Shown here one piece after another: positions 1 through 7,317 of a DNA stretch of 10,615 bases (position 1 is its first letter; every line of letters starts with the position of its first letter). The translations under genes were made by a program, and so were the position numbers. The stretch is taken from positions 1-10,615 of the forward strand of contig CAZOJQ010000055.1 in assembly GCA_964580185.1 (NCBI GenBank), in the 5' to 3' direction. The DNA is from CAYWWY01 sp964580185. GTDB lineage: Bacteria > Thermotogota > Thermotogae > MWEM01. The notes beneath the pieces were generated by a model that saw nothing but the letters and a program-made list of their open reading frames with translations, was not told the DNA's origin and searched no databases.

Positions 1-951
1 AGGGTCAAGGCAGGCTTTTCTGATACCCGCAATGATCGTGAAGTGTTGACAGACCGCTGTATGTTTGTGTTTTGGTGTAATATCGCTTGCGCATACTTCC
101 ACCATATCGTTGAATCCGACCTCTTTCGTCTCGGTGATCTGGGTTTGCAAACAACTTTTTTTCCCGATGTCCTTTCGGACCCGACCATTGGCAAACTAGT
201 TCAGGATTTGTCATTGGCTTATTCTTTCCGAATTCTCTCGGATATAGCGATGGAAGCTGGCATCCCTTCTGGTCAACCTTTCGATTATCAATGGATCGCT
301 CGGTTTTATCTACGACGGAAAGTCGAGTCGATCGAAAGCGCAGCAATGGATTTTATTGGTGATGTCCGATGGTTTGACGGGCTAGAGAAACTTGCAAAGA
401 ATCTGTTTCCCAGTTTACCCTCAAAAGAGGTGTTTAAAACGTTATTCTATCAAGGGATTGACACGCTAAAAAACATCCCAGTGTACTTGGATGCACAAGG
501 GAAAATCCCTGCATTTGAATCTACCTTGAAATCTTCTCCAAGATCATTGGAAGATGTCTACTTTGAAATGAACCCAAACAACCGCAAGTTTTTCCGAGAA
601 ATCCTTAATATGATCGAATTCTCATTTGAACTCTCCCCCAACCTAGATCACGACGTAGGGATCGCTATTGAAAGAGGCGCAGGAGATATTCTCTTTGAAT
701 TGTTCCCCCGCACCTATACTCACTCGGTTGTCTCTCCCTATCAAGACATGATCACAATAACCGATCACACTCTAGCTCGGCTTCGCGAGCGAAACCAAGC
801 CAATTTGATAGACCGGTTGATCCATAGCGGGTTCCAAATGGAACCGACGGGGAGGCTTGTTTTTGCGCTCAATCCGAAGATCGGATGGAATAAGTGGAAT
901 GCTATCTTAGCCTTTCTAAAAGAGATCATTAACAAGATTGAAGGAATTTGA
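1..951 (+). CDS. Unrecognised protein, 5' end outside the window
   Basis: I do not recognise this protein. The reading frame is open from base 1 to the TGA at 949-951, giving at least 317 residues. Possible internal starts are GTG at 43 and ATG at 61, but neither has a Shine-Dalgarno site, so the gene most likely begins upstream of the window. The visible protein is mixed alpha/beta to mainly helical. It has a Cys/aromatic-rich stretch near the left end (around MFVFWCNIACAYFHH), an acidic/aromatic middle, and an amphipathic C-terminus that ends in FLKEIINKIEGI. I see no clear signal peptide, long membrane segment or catalytic motif. The short hydrophobic part near the left edge is too broken by His and Cys to call a membrane helix with confidence. 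It converges on the minus-strand pyruvate-kinase-like gene, with 33 bases between the stops. That it is coding is supported by the long open frame and gene-like codon use; its function is unknown. Confidence 0.65.
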   Translation, partial: RVKAGFSDTRNDREVLTDRCMFVFWCNIACAYFHHIVESDLFRLGDLGLQTTFFPDVLSDPTIGKLVQDLSLAYSFRILSDIAMEAGIPSGQPFDYQWIARFYLRRKVESIESAAMDFIGDVRWFDGLEKLAKNLFPSLPSKEVFKTLFYQGIDTLKNIPVYLDAQGKIPAFESTLKSSPRSLEDVYFEMNPNNRKFFREILNMIEFSFELSPNLDHDVGIAIERGAGDILFELFPRTYTHSVVSPYQDMITITDHTLARLRERNQANLIDRLIHSGFQMEPTGRLVFALNPKIGWNKWNAILAFLKEIINKIEGI

Positions 952-984
952 TCCCAGGTTTTTCGGATAATCCCTTTCTGATTC

Positions 985-1572
985 TTACAATTCGTAAGAT
1001 GCAGGCATACAAAGGACTTTTGCGATTTTTGATTTCATAAACCCGTCGGAGTGGTTGACACGGATTGTCATTGCCGTATCTAATCCTCTGCCTGTTCCAC
1101 CAGCAGATACGATCCATTTTCCGATGGGCACCATCCCTGCGTCTGCAGCCATGACCGCATCTTCAAACAACACTTTGACCCCTTGAGAAAAGATCCGGAA
1201 GGTATCTGCGATCAAACGATGGGGCATTAACCCACCATACAGATTGGTAAAATCCTTTTCCAAACCGGTAAGCAAGTGAGTCCCCAACCAAAGACAATGC
1301 CCATTGCTCTGGATTTTTTTTATGACTTCGTCGGGCATCTCGTTTTTTCCCGGTTCTCGAAACCCATACCGATGACCAACAACCACTAACCGGATGTCTG
1401 TATGGTCTGCAAGCATATCCATCGCCATTAAAGCACTATTTCCCGTTGTCGAAGGAATAACCAAGGTCTTGGATTCCAGTTTTGCCGTTTCTTCAATGCA
1501 TAAGCGCAAGGTTTCTTGGGTGTGTTCCGGTCCTGGTTTGTCAAAATAGGTGATTGCTTCAGTCCTTCTCAT
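985..1572 (-). CDS. Stand-alone pyruvate kinase C-terminal (alpha/beta) domain protein
   Basis: The 195-residue protein resembles the C-terminal domain of pyruvate kinase (PK_C fold) and carries none of the catalytic barrel. Supporting features are an early helix with the family-like phrase ETLRLCIEETAKL, then a beta strand and loop TLVIPSTTGNSALMAMDML. A second strand RLVVVGHRYGF follows, and near the C-terminus the glycine-rich SAGGTGRGLDTAMTI leads to a final strand KVLCMPAS. Small free-standing proteins of this kind occur in Bacillota and archaea and are usually annotated only by the domain; their substrate is not known to me. In full-length pyruvate kinase this domain binds allosteric effectors, so a ligand-binding or sensor role is possible but is inference. 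The start is the ATG read on the minus strand at 1572-1570, six bases after a strong GGGAGGG ribosome site. It is transcribed divergently from the radical SAM gene. Confidence 0.8.
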   Translation of the reverse strand: MRRTEAITYFDKPGPEHTQETLRLCIEETAKLESKTLVIPSTTGNSALMAMDMLADHTDIRLVVVGHRYGFREPGKNEMPDEVIKKIQSNGHCLWLGTHLLTGLEKDFTNLYGGLMPHRLIADTFRIFSQGVKVLFEDAVMAADAGMVPIGKWIVSAGGTGRGLDTAMTIRVNHSDGFMKSKIAKVLCMPASYEL

Positions 1573-1578
1573 CGTAGA

Positions 1579-1585
1579 CCCTCCC
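1579..1585 (-). promoter_or_regulatory. Ribosome binding site of the PK_C-domain gene
   Basis: Read on the minus strand this is GGGAGGG, six bases before the ATG that ends at 1572. It fixes that start codon. Confidence 0.75.
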
Positions 1586-1625
1586 TTATCTGTTTGTGGT
1601 GTGATGCATTCATTTCCCCGCCTGA

Positions 1626-1634
1626 ATTATAACA
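1626..1634 (-). promoter_or_regulatory. Extended -10 promoter for the PK_C-domain gene
   Basis: On the minus strand the sequence is TG-T-TATAAT, a perfect extended -10 element. No convincing TTGACA-like -35 box lies 16-18 bases upstream. Transcription would begin near 1619, leaving an untranslated leader of about 45-50 bases that contains the GGGAGGG ribosome site. It lies back to back with the radical SAM promoter in the same 111-base gap. Confidence 0.6.
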
Positions 1635-1668
1635 CACTGAACAGAACGGTAAGTTTTCTTGTTTGATG

Positions 1669-1677
1669 TGATATACT
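1669..1677 (+). promoter_or_regulatory. Extended -10 promoter of the radical SAM gene (possibly leaderless)
   Basis: The sequence TG-A-TATACT matches the extended -10 consensus. Six bases separate its end from the ATG at 1684, so the expected transcription start falls on or next to the start codon. No Shine-Dalgarno sequence precedes that ATG. No recognisable -35 box is present at normal spacing. Confidence 0.55.
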
Positions 1678-1683
1678 CGTGTT

Positions 1684-2604
1684 ATGAAGATTTCTCCGAA
1701 TATGGTTCGGTTATCATATGGTTCTGCAAGCCTGCTCGAACTCATCCCTTTTCGGATGAGGATGCCGATGAAGACTCTTTTTGTGATGGTGGGAGAACGA
1801 TGCCTCTATTCATGTGGATATTGCGCTCAATCAGCGATATCCAATGCGGATGAAGCATACCTTTCTCGCATTCCTTGGCTTCCCTTTTCCATGGATACAA
1901 TCATGGATGCGCTCAAGCGGAAAAAAGGAGCCTTCAATCGAATCTGCTTACAAGTGGTTTCCTCGGAATATACGGAATCTCAGTTGATTGCACTTCTTCC
2001 TATATGGGTGGGAATTGGAATTCCGATTTCTCTATCCATCCGGATTTCGCATCTTTCACAAGTCCGTCGGTACTTTTCCATGGGAATCGATCGCCTCGGG
2101 TCTTCCATTGATGTCATAGATCCGATTGCGTACCAGCACATCCGGAAAGGAAACCAGAAACGAGACCTAGATCTTTTGCTCCGAGTTTCCAATGATTTTC
2201 CCGAGAAGGTGACAACACATGTAATCATAGGTTTGGGAGAAACCCAAAAACAAACAGCAGAACTAATGCAACAACTCATCGACCACAGGATCACCATTGC
2301 ATTGTTTCCTTTCACGCCTGTCCGTGGGACTCCTCTTGAAAATCATCCTCCTCCGCCCGTACATCAGTACCGGGAGCTTTTGTGCCTTCTCTACTGGATG
2401 AATCTTCGTCGATTGCGATTCGAACAAGTATCTTTTACCCCATCTGGCGCCTTAAAGGGCACGATTGAAGAGCAAATCGGGATAGAAACGCCTGCTACGG
2501 TCTTTTCTACCAGTGGATGTGAACACTGTTCGCGTATATACTACAATGATCGCCCAAGTCTCACAAAAGAAACCTATCATTCTTTCGAATGCCACGGGAT
2601 TTAA
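1684..2604 (+). CDS. Radical SAM protein, biotin synthase / LipS-like
   Basis: This 306-residue protein carries the radical SAM cluster motif C40-x3-C44-x2-C47 (CLYSCGYC), which would bind the 4Fe-4S cluster that cleaves S-adenosylmethionine. A glycine-containing stretch around VIIGLGE near residues 180-187 fits the usual SAM-binding part of the barrel. Near the C-terminus is a second cysteine pair, C279-x2-C282 (SGCEHC), followed by YYNDRP. I recall the pattern SGCPxCNRPYYNERP from a biotin-synthase-like group that includes the two-protein lipoyl synthases LipS1/LipS2, so an auxiliary iron-sulfur cluster there is likely. The N-terminal phrase VRLSYGSA also fits that group and supports the ATG at 1684 over the later ATGs. 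Sulfur insertion, for example lipoate synthesis, is therefore a reasonable guess, but no partner gene lies in the window and the substrate is unproven. Radical SAM membership is near certain; the subfamily is tentative. Confidence 0.88.
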   Translation: MKISPNMVRLSYGSASLLELIPFRMRMPMKTLFVMVGERCLYSCGYCAQSAISNADEAYLSRIPWLPFSMDTIMDALKRKKGAFNRICLQVVSSEYTESQLIALLPIWVGIGIPISLSIRISHLSQVRRYFSMGIDRLGSSIDVIDPIAYQHIRKGNQKRDLDLLLRVSNDFPEKVTTHVIIGLGETQKQTAELMQQLIDHRITIALFPFTPVRGTPLENHPPPPVHQYRELLCLLYWMNLRRLRFEQVSFTPSGALKGTIEEQIGIETPATVFSTSGCEHCSRIYYNDRPSLTKETYHSFECHGI

Positions 2605-2628
2605 ATTACCTGCTTTTCTCGTTATATA

Positions 2629-2637
2629 TGATATAAT
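2629..2637 (+). promoter_or_regulatory. Extended -10 promoter upstream of pnp
   Basis: TG-A-TATAAT is a perfect extended -10 element in the 80-base gap before pnp. Transcription would start near 2644 and give a leader of about 40 bases. A consensus -35 box is not visible at 16-18 bases. The first seven bases (TGATATA) are the same as in the radical SAM promoter. It probably drives the whole pnp-to-phosphodiesterase run. Confidence 0.65.
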
Positions 2638-2668
2638 CAACTTACATTAGAAGGAATTCTGTAAAGAC

Positions 2669-2673
2669 AGGAG
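2669..2673 (+). promoter_or_regulatory. Ribosome binding site of pnp
   Basis: AGGAG lies 11 bases before the ATG at 2685. The in-frame GTG at 2673 overlaps this site and is therefore unlikely to be the start. Confidence 0.7.
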
Positions 2674-2684
2674 TGGTAACAATT

Positions 2685-4907
2685 ATGCCCTATCAAAGAT
2701 GGGAGAAAGAAGTCCGAGGAACGTGTTTTGCCGTGGAGCATGGAAAAATGGCGAAGCAATCCAGCGGATCGGTATTGGTACGGTACGGTGAATCAGTCGT
2801 TTTGGTTAACGCCAATGTATCTGCAAACGAGCGACCCGGTGATTTTTTACCGTTGACAGTGGAATTTCAAGAAAAATTCTACGCTGCCGGGAAGATCCCC
2901 GGCGGATTTCTTAAACGGGAAGGAAGACCAGGGGACACAGCCATTCTTTCAGCAAGATTAATCGATCGCCCCATTCGGCCTTTGTTTCCAAAAGGGTTTC
3001 GCAATGAGGTTCAGATCATTTCAACAGTACTTTCAGTCAATCCTGATCAACCACCTGATGTCCTTGCGATTTTTGGAGCTTCGCTGGCATTGAATGTTTC
3101 GTCCATCCCATTTTCAGGTACAGTTGCGGGTGTGCGAGTTGGTTATGTCAATGGCAAGGTGATCGTCTTTCCATCAATGCAACAATTGGAGGAAAGCATC
3201 GTTGACTTGACAATTGCTGGTTCTCGTGAAGCGATCGTTATGGTTGAAGGAGAAGCAAAAGAGGTTTCTGAAGAATTATTGATCCAAATATTGGACGAAG
3301 CGCATCAAGTGATTCAGGAACTATGTTTGCTTCAGGAAGAAATTATCCAGAGTATCGAACCCCAGGAAAAAATCTCGTTTGAAGTGATTACGCTTTCTGA
3401 AGAAGACTTGAACCGATTTGATCAAATGATCGATCGGCAACTCATGAAAGAAACCATCCTTGAGACAGGAAAGAAAGCGAGAAATCAAGCGCTTGACCTT
3501 TACCGTGAAGAGATGATCAATCGGTATTTTGAAGGGGCCAAAGAAGAAGAAATCCTGGAAAAAACCCCGTTGGTTCACGAGGTGTTTGAAGACATCTTGC
3601 AAACTGTCATGCGTAGAATGGTTATTGATGAGAAAACGCGCGCTGATGGAAGAAAACCCGATCAAGTCCGGCCTATAGAATGCGAACTCTCTCTCTTACC
3701 GAGAACGCATGGCTCAGCTCTCTTCACACGTGGGGAAACCCAATCGCTCGGATTGGTTACCCTTGGGGCGGGAGTTGATGTGCAGATTGTGGATACCATT
3801 TTTGAAGACAGCACGAAACGATTTATGCTGCACTATAACTTTCCCCCGTTTTGTACCGGAGAAGTGAAAGGAATGCGAGGATTGAGTCGTCGGGAAGTAG
3901 GTCACGGCCATTTGGCTGAACGATCTGTCAAATTTATCTTACCTTCTGAAGAGGTCTTTCCCTATACCATACGAGTTGTTTCCGAAATCCTTGAGTCTAA
4001 TGGATCTTCTTCCATGGCTTCGATATGCGCTGCTTCTTTAAGTCTTATGGATGCCGGCGTACCCGTCAGTAAGCATGTGGCGGGGGTTGCCATGGGTATG
4101 GTCAAAGAACCGGATGGGGTGGAAATCCTTACCGATATCCTAGGAATGGAAGACCACCTGGGTGATATGGACTTTAAGGTCGCAGGAACAAAGGAAGGGA
4201 TTACTGGGTTTCAAATGGATATAAAAGTGAGTGGGATTACTTCCGAGATAATGGCTTTGGCTCTAAGCAGGGCCAAAGAAGCGCGCCTTCATATTTTGGG
4301 AATTATGGAAAAATCGATTCCGCAGGCAAGGAAAGAAATTTCCCCATATGCTCCAATGATAGAAACAACAGACATTCCCACTGAGTCAATCGGAGAGTTG
4401 ATCGGTCCCGGCGGAAAGATGATTCGAAGGATCAGTGCTGAATATGATGTAGAAATCGAGATCGAAGATGAAAAAGGAAGAGTCAAGATTTTCGGAGAGA
4501 ACTCTCTCAAAGTTTTGGCTGCGAAAGACTTTATTGATCGATTGCTATCTCCCATCGAACCCGGGGCGGTCTTTGAGGGGAAAATCGTCCGTGTCGAAAA
4601 ATACGGGGTGTTTGTTGAGTTGGTCCCCGGAAAATCCGGTCTTTTACACGTTTCAAACATGGGAGAGTACGTCAAAGATCCAACAGAATCTATGAAAATT
4701 GGAGATCCGGTCACGGTTCGCGTCGCGAAAATCGAGGATGGTAAGTATGAACTCCACCGGATTTTATACAATGAAGACGGAAGCGAAAAACCTATGCCCC
4801 CGAAAAAACCGAGGGAATCTCGGGATAACAGAGATAATAAGGGGAGCTATCGGAATCGAAGGGATGATACTCGGAGAGACCGGGGTTCTGATTCCCGGAA
4901 CAGGTGA
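2685..4907 (+). CDS. pnp: Polynucleotide phosphorylase (PNPase)
   Basis: PNPase is the phosphate-dependent 3'-to-5' exoribonuclease that releases nucleoside diphosphates, acts as a trimer, and turns over mRNA in the cytoplasm. The 740-residue protein has the full domain order. A first RNase PH domain carries KFYAAGKIPGGFLKREGRP and RLIDRPIRPLFP, and a helical linker follows. The second RNase PH domain has LLPRTHGSALFTRGETQSL and the metal/catalytic aspartates D484, D490 and D496 in TDILGMEDHLGDMDFK, matching D486, D492 and D498 of the E. coli enzyme. After these come a KH domain with its GPGG loop at 574-577 and an S1 domain from about 625 to 695. The last 40 or so residues form a tail rich in Arg, Asp and Asn, making the protein longer than the usual 700-710. 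The start is ATG 2685, chosen for its ribosome site. It begins a compact operon; the M16 peptidase follows 8 bases after the stop. Confidence 0.98.
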   Translation: MPYQRWEKEVRGTCFAVEHGKMAKQSSGSVLVRYGESVVLVNANVSANERPGDFLPLTVEFQEKFYAAGKIPGGFLKREGRPGDTAILSARLIDRPIRPLFPKGFRNEVQIISTVLSVNPDQPPDVLAIFGASLALNVSSIPFSGTVAGVRVGYVNGKVIVFPSMQQLEESIVDLTIAGSREAIVMVEGEAKEVSEELLIQILDEAHQVIQELCLLQEEIIQSIEPQEKISFEVITLSEEDLNRFDQMIDRQLMKETILETGKKARNQALDLYREEMINRYFEGAKEEEILEKTPLVHEVFEDILQTVMRRMVIDEKTRADGRKPDQVRPIECELSLLPRTHGSALFTRGETQSLGLVTLGAGVDVQIVDTIFEDSTKRFMLHYNFPPFCTGEVKGMRGLSRREVGHGHLAERSVKFILPSEEVFPYTIRVVSEILESNGSSSMASICAASLSLMDAGVPVSKHVAGVAMGMVKEPDGVEILTDILGMEDHLGDMDFKVAGTKEGITGFQMDIKVSGITSEIMALALSRAKEARLHILGIMEKSIPQARKEISPYAPMIETTDIPTESIGELIGPGGKMIRRISAEYDVEIEIEDEKGRVKIFGENSLKVLAAKDFIDRLLSPIEPGAVFEGKIVRVEKYGVFVELVPGKSGLLHVSNMGEYVKDPTESMKIGDPVTVRVAKIEDGKYELHRILYNEDGSEKPMPPKKPRESRDNRDNKGSYRNRRDDTRRDRGSDSRNR

Positions 4908-4909
4908 TC
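4902..4909 (+). promoter_or_regulatory. Ribosome binding site of the M16 peptidase gene, overlapping the pnp stop
   Basis: AGGTGATC is an 8-base match to the sequence complementary to the 16S rRNA 3' end. It spans the pnp TGA stop (4905-4907) and ends six bases before the ATG at 4916. It favours that ATG over the GTG at 4904, which lies inside the site, and suggests re-initiation by ribosomes finishing pnp. Confidence 0.65.
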
Positions 4910-4915
4910 AACTGT

Positions 4916-6178
4916 ATGGATCGAATGGACCTTGAAAACGGTATTGAAGTGTATCTTCAACCCATGAGCGGGTTGCGTTCGTGCAGCATTGGATTAGCTG
5001 TCCGAGTTGGATCGGCATACGAATCTACGGAGCAATCGGGGATAGCCCATTTTACAGAACATATGGTATTTAAAGGGACCCGATGTCGAAGTGCTTTTGA
5101 ACTAAAAGAACCGATTGAACGGGTAGGAGGTACGCTGAACGCTTTTACAGGCAAAGAAAATACCGTCTATTTTTGTAGAGTGCCCGATTCTTATAGCTCA
5201 TGGGCGATCGATACTTTGCTGGATTTGGTCACGAACGCTGCGTTTCCATCAGAGCAATACCATTTGGAACAAGAAGTGATTTTGGAAGAGATCAGCGCTT
5301 CGGAAGACGATCCGGTCGATACGGTATATGAGAACTTCTTTCGCACTGTTTGGGATGGAAGCGCCTATAGCCGCCCCGTCCTCGGTACGGCAGAATCCAT
5401 AAGCAACATGAAACTCCATGAAATGGTCCAATTCTATCAGCACAACTATACGACCCAGCGGATGGTCTTTTCGATTGCGGGCAACTTTGATAAAGAACTC
5501 GTTGAAAAGCTTTCTTGCTTGCAAACTGAGCTCAGCATCACAAATCATGAATCCCTCAGTTTTCTACCAAAGAAGAAGGTAGTCCGGGAGGTTAAGGATG
5601 ACATTCAACAGATCCACCTAATCCTTGGCATTGAAGGTCCAAGCAGGAAAGACTCTGATTATTATCCTTTTCAAGTATTGAATACCCTATTAACGAGCGG
5701 TATGAGTTCCCGCCTATTCCATCGAATTCGGGAAGAACTTGGTCTGGTTTATGCAATCGAAAGTGACCTAATCTCCTATCCAGCTGGTGGGGTCTATTTC
5801 CTATATGCAGCAACTGCCTGTGAAAAATACCAAAAACTAATTGAAGAGCTGAAACGGCAATTCACCATCTTGATTCAACAAGGGATCAAACCGGAAGAAC
5901 TTGCTTATGGAAAAGAGAGGTTGATGGGAAAACTGCTGTTGTCCACAGAAAGCACCTACACAACAATGATGCGGAATTTGGATAACGGTATTGCTCATTC
6001 CCGGAGTGTTTCCCTCGAAGAAATCGAAGACACAATTCAAAGCGTTTCTTTGAATCAGATAAACGAAATCTTACAATCGTATTTTTACTCCGTATGGATA
6101 ACAAGCCTCGTTGTGCCCAGAATTGCTCTGGAGAAACAGAATATTTCCCATGTTTTAGAAAAGGAGTTCACAGTTTGA
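4916..6178 (+). CDS. M16-family zinc metallopeptidase (YmxG/MlpA type)
   Basis: This 420-residue protein belongs to the M16 (pitrilysin / mitochondrial processing peptidase-like) family. The inverted zinc motif HxxEH is at residues 45-49 (HFTEH), where two His bind zinc and Glu48 is the general base. The third zinc ligand is expected in the ILEEI segment (Glu124 or Glu125). The typical GGTLNAFTGKENTVYF phrase and the second-half phrase GMSSRLFHRIREELGLVYAI are both present, so the catalytic half and the inactive half are complete. No signal peptide is seen, so it is probably cytoplasmic. In Bacillus the homologue (ymxG/mlpA) lies just downstream of pnp and has been linked to control of secreted protease production; its physiological substrate is unclear. 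The start is ATG 4916 (see ribosome site); ATG 4925 and GTG 4904 are alternatives. Its stop overlaps the next start by four bases. Confidence 0.95.
   Translation: MDRMDLENGIEVYLQPMSGLRSCSIGLAVRVGSAYESTEQSGIAHFTEHMVFKGTRCRSAFELKEPIERVGGTLNAFTGKENTVYFCRVPDSYSSWAIDTLLDLVTNAAFPSEQYHLEQEVILEEISASEDDPVDTVYENFFRTVWDGSAYSRPVLGTAESISNMKLHEMVQFYQHNYTTQRMVFSIAGNFDKELVEKLSCLQTELSITNHESLSFLPKKKVVREVKDDIQQIHLILGIEGPSRKDSDYYPFQVLNTLLTSGMSSRLFHRIREELGLVYAIESDLISYPAGGVYFLYAATACEKYQKLIEELKRQFTILIQQGIKPEELAYGKERLMGKLLLSTESTYTTMMRNLDNGIAHSRSVSLEEIEDTIQSVSLNQINEILQSYFYSVWITSLVVPRIALEKQNISHVLEKEFTV
6159..6166 (+). promoter_or_regulatory. Ribosome binding site deciding a TTG start
   Basis: AAAAGGAG, within the end of the M16 gene, lies eight bases before the TTG at 6175. 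This outweighs the ATG at 6094, which would force an 85-base overlap and has no ribosome site. Confidence 0.75.
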
Positions 6179-7317
6179 AAATCCTCTGGAAGAAAATCAG
6201 TCAGGTATCACCTGGGGACACCTCAGGCGACGACGTTTTCGATCCAAACAGCTTTGTGCTCCTGATCGCAAAAGGAACGATCCTGGACTCCAAGACCCTT
6301 GAGTTTTTGAAATCCCGTCAAGTAACTTGGATTCCCATAGGTCAGCCCGATCAAGATGAACTAGATGAAGACTCCGCGATATCGGTGGAGTCCGAAATCT
6401 ACGAATCCAACGCCTTACTAGCCCCTGAACTGCCTTTGGTTTTATCTGAGGAAGTCTATCACAAATCGATAAGTCGGTTTCATGATCTTGCGGGGAAAAT
6501 GATGGATCATGGCATCATTGATTCTGGAGAAGTGATCAATTTATCCAATGATTTGGTCAACGAAGTAGCTCGGTCGCATCCAAAAATCCTGAACTTTGTT
6601 GCCTTTCTTCCCGCAGGATTCCTGGTAAAACACTCTGTGAATACCGCAATTATGGGTGTCACCATCGCGCACCATCTCAAACAACCCCGCCATGTTTTGG
6701 TGCAACTTGCAAAAACCGCTCTTCTTCATGATATTGGCCTGATTTATTCCCGAGGGTACAAAGACTTGAGAGTTGGAGAAGATATTGAGAAGCAATACAA
6801 CAAGCGAGCCACTCGGAATATCCTTATACATCCCATTATCAGCGTAAAAATGATTCGGACGATCGATGAGGCATTCATGGAGAAAGATGTTGAAGCCTCA
6901 GTTATGCAACATCATGAGCGGTATGATGGAACCGGATTTCCCATTGGGATCAAAGGGAAAAACATTGCTTTCCTTGCGCGCGTTTTGGCAGTAGCGGATG
7001 CTTATGACACTCTCATTTCGTCTCACACTTCTCAAACACCCATTCATCCTTATGAAGCATTACGATGGGTTATTTCTCACGCTGGAAGCATCTTTGACCC
7101 GGATATGGTCCGCGCGTTTGTTGAAATTGCAGGTGTATATCCAACAGGGACTGTGGTTCGATTAAATGATCAGCGAACAGGGAAAGTGATTTCTCGGGGG
7201 GATGGTTCAGTAGCGCGGCCTATTCTTCTCGTTCAAGGAGAAGAAGTTGAACTGGAAAAGATCCCCTATCTTTACATCACGGAGGTGTTGGGTTTTGATG
7301 CGGTGGAAAAAAACTGA
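6175..7317 (+). CDS. Diverged HD-GYP domain protein (first of a tandem pair)
   Basis: HD-GYP proteins are metal-dependent phosphodiesterases that hydrolyse cyclic dinucleotides, chiefly c-di-GMP. This 380-residue protein has a short N-terminal module (about residues 1-60), an acidic linker, then the HD-GYP core and a beta-rich tail (TGTVVRLNDQRTGKV). Metal-binding residues remain: H185-D186 in LLHDIG, H219 in HPI, H246-H247-E248 in QHHERYDGTGFP, and the Asp residues of VADAYD. It departs from the family in several places. The Lys of HDxGK is Leu, GYP is GFP (254-256), the segment after HDIG is rebuilt, and the usual SDRPY-like motif after the ADAYD aspartates is replaced by SSHTSQTPIHP. It may have changed specificity or be a regulatory partner; activity cannot be judged from sequence. 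No membrane helix or receiver domain is seen. The TTG start forms a TTGA overlap with the M16 stop, and its 3' end overlaps the next gene by 20 bases. Confidence 0.92.
   Translation: MKILWKKISQVSPGDTSGDDVFDPNSFVLLIAKGTILDSKTLEFLKSRQVTWIPIGQPDQDELDEDSAISVESEIYESNALLAPELPLVLSEEVYHKSISRFHDLAGKMMDHGIIDSGEVINLSNDLVNEVARSHPKILNFVAFLPAGFLVKHSVNTAIMGVTIAHHLKQPRHVLVQLAKTALLHDIGLIYSRGYKDLRVGEDIEKQYNKRATRNILIHPIISVKMIRTIDEAFMEKDVEASVMQHHERYDGTGFPIGIKGKNIAFLARVLAVADAYDTLISSHTSQTPIHPYEALRWVISHAGSIFDPDMVRAFVEIAGVYPTGTVVRLNDQRTGKVISRGDGSVARPILLVQGEEVELEKIPYLYITEVLGFDAVEKN
7281..7287 (+). promoter_or_regulatory. Ribosome binding site of the second HD-GYP gene
   Basis: GGAGGTG, inside the 3' end of the first HD-GYP gene, lies 10 bases before the ATG at 7298. 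It rules out the upstream ATG at 7247 as the main start. Confidence 0.7.

Noticed and set aside
984..998. CTTAC-5-GTAAG stem at the end of the PK_C-like gene as a terminator
   Set aside because: The stem is only five pairs, sits mostly within the coding end and has no T-run after it on either strand.
1980..2315. Minus-strand open frame of 111 residues under the radical SAM gene
   Set aside because: Shadow of the real gene with no ribosome site or family resemblance.
2673..2684. GTG at 2673 as the pnp start
   Set aside because: It overlaps the AGGAG ribosome site; ATG 2685 follows that site and matches the usual PNPase N-terminus better.
4289..4771. Minus-strand open frame of 160 residues under pnp
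   Set aside because: It lies wholly opposite the conserved KH and S1 domains of PNPase, has a Ser/Ile/Pro-rich composition typical of antisense frames, and resembles no known protein.
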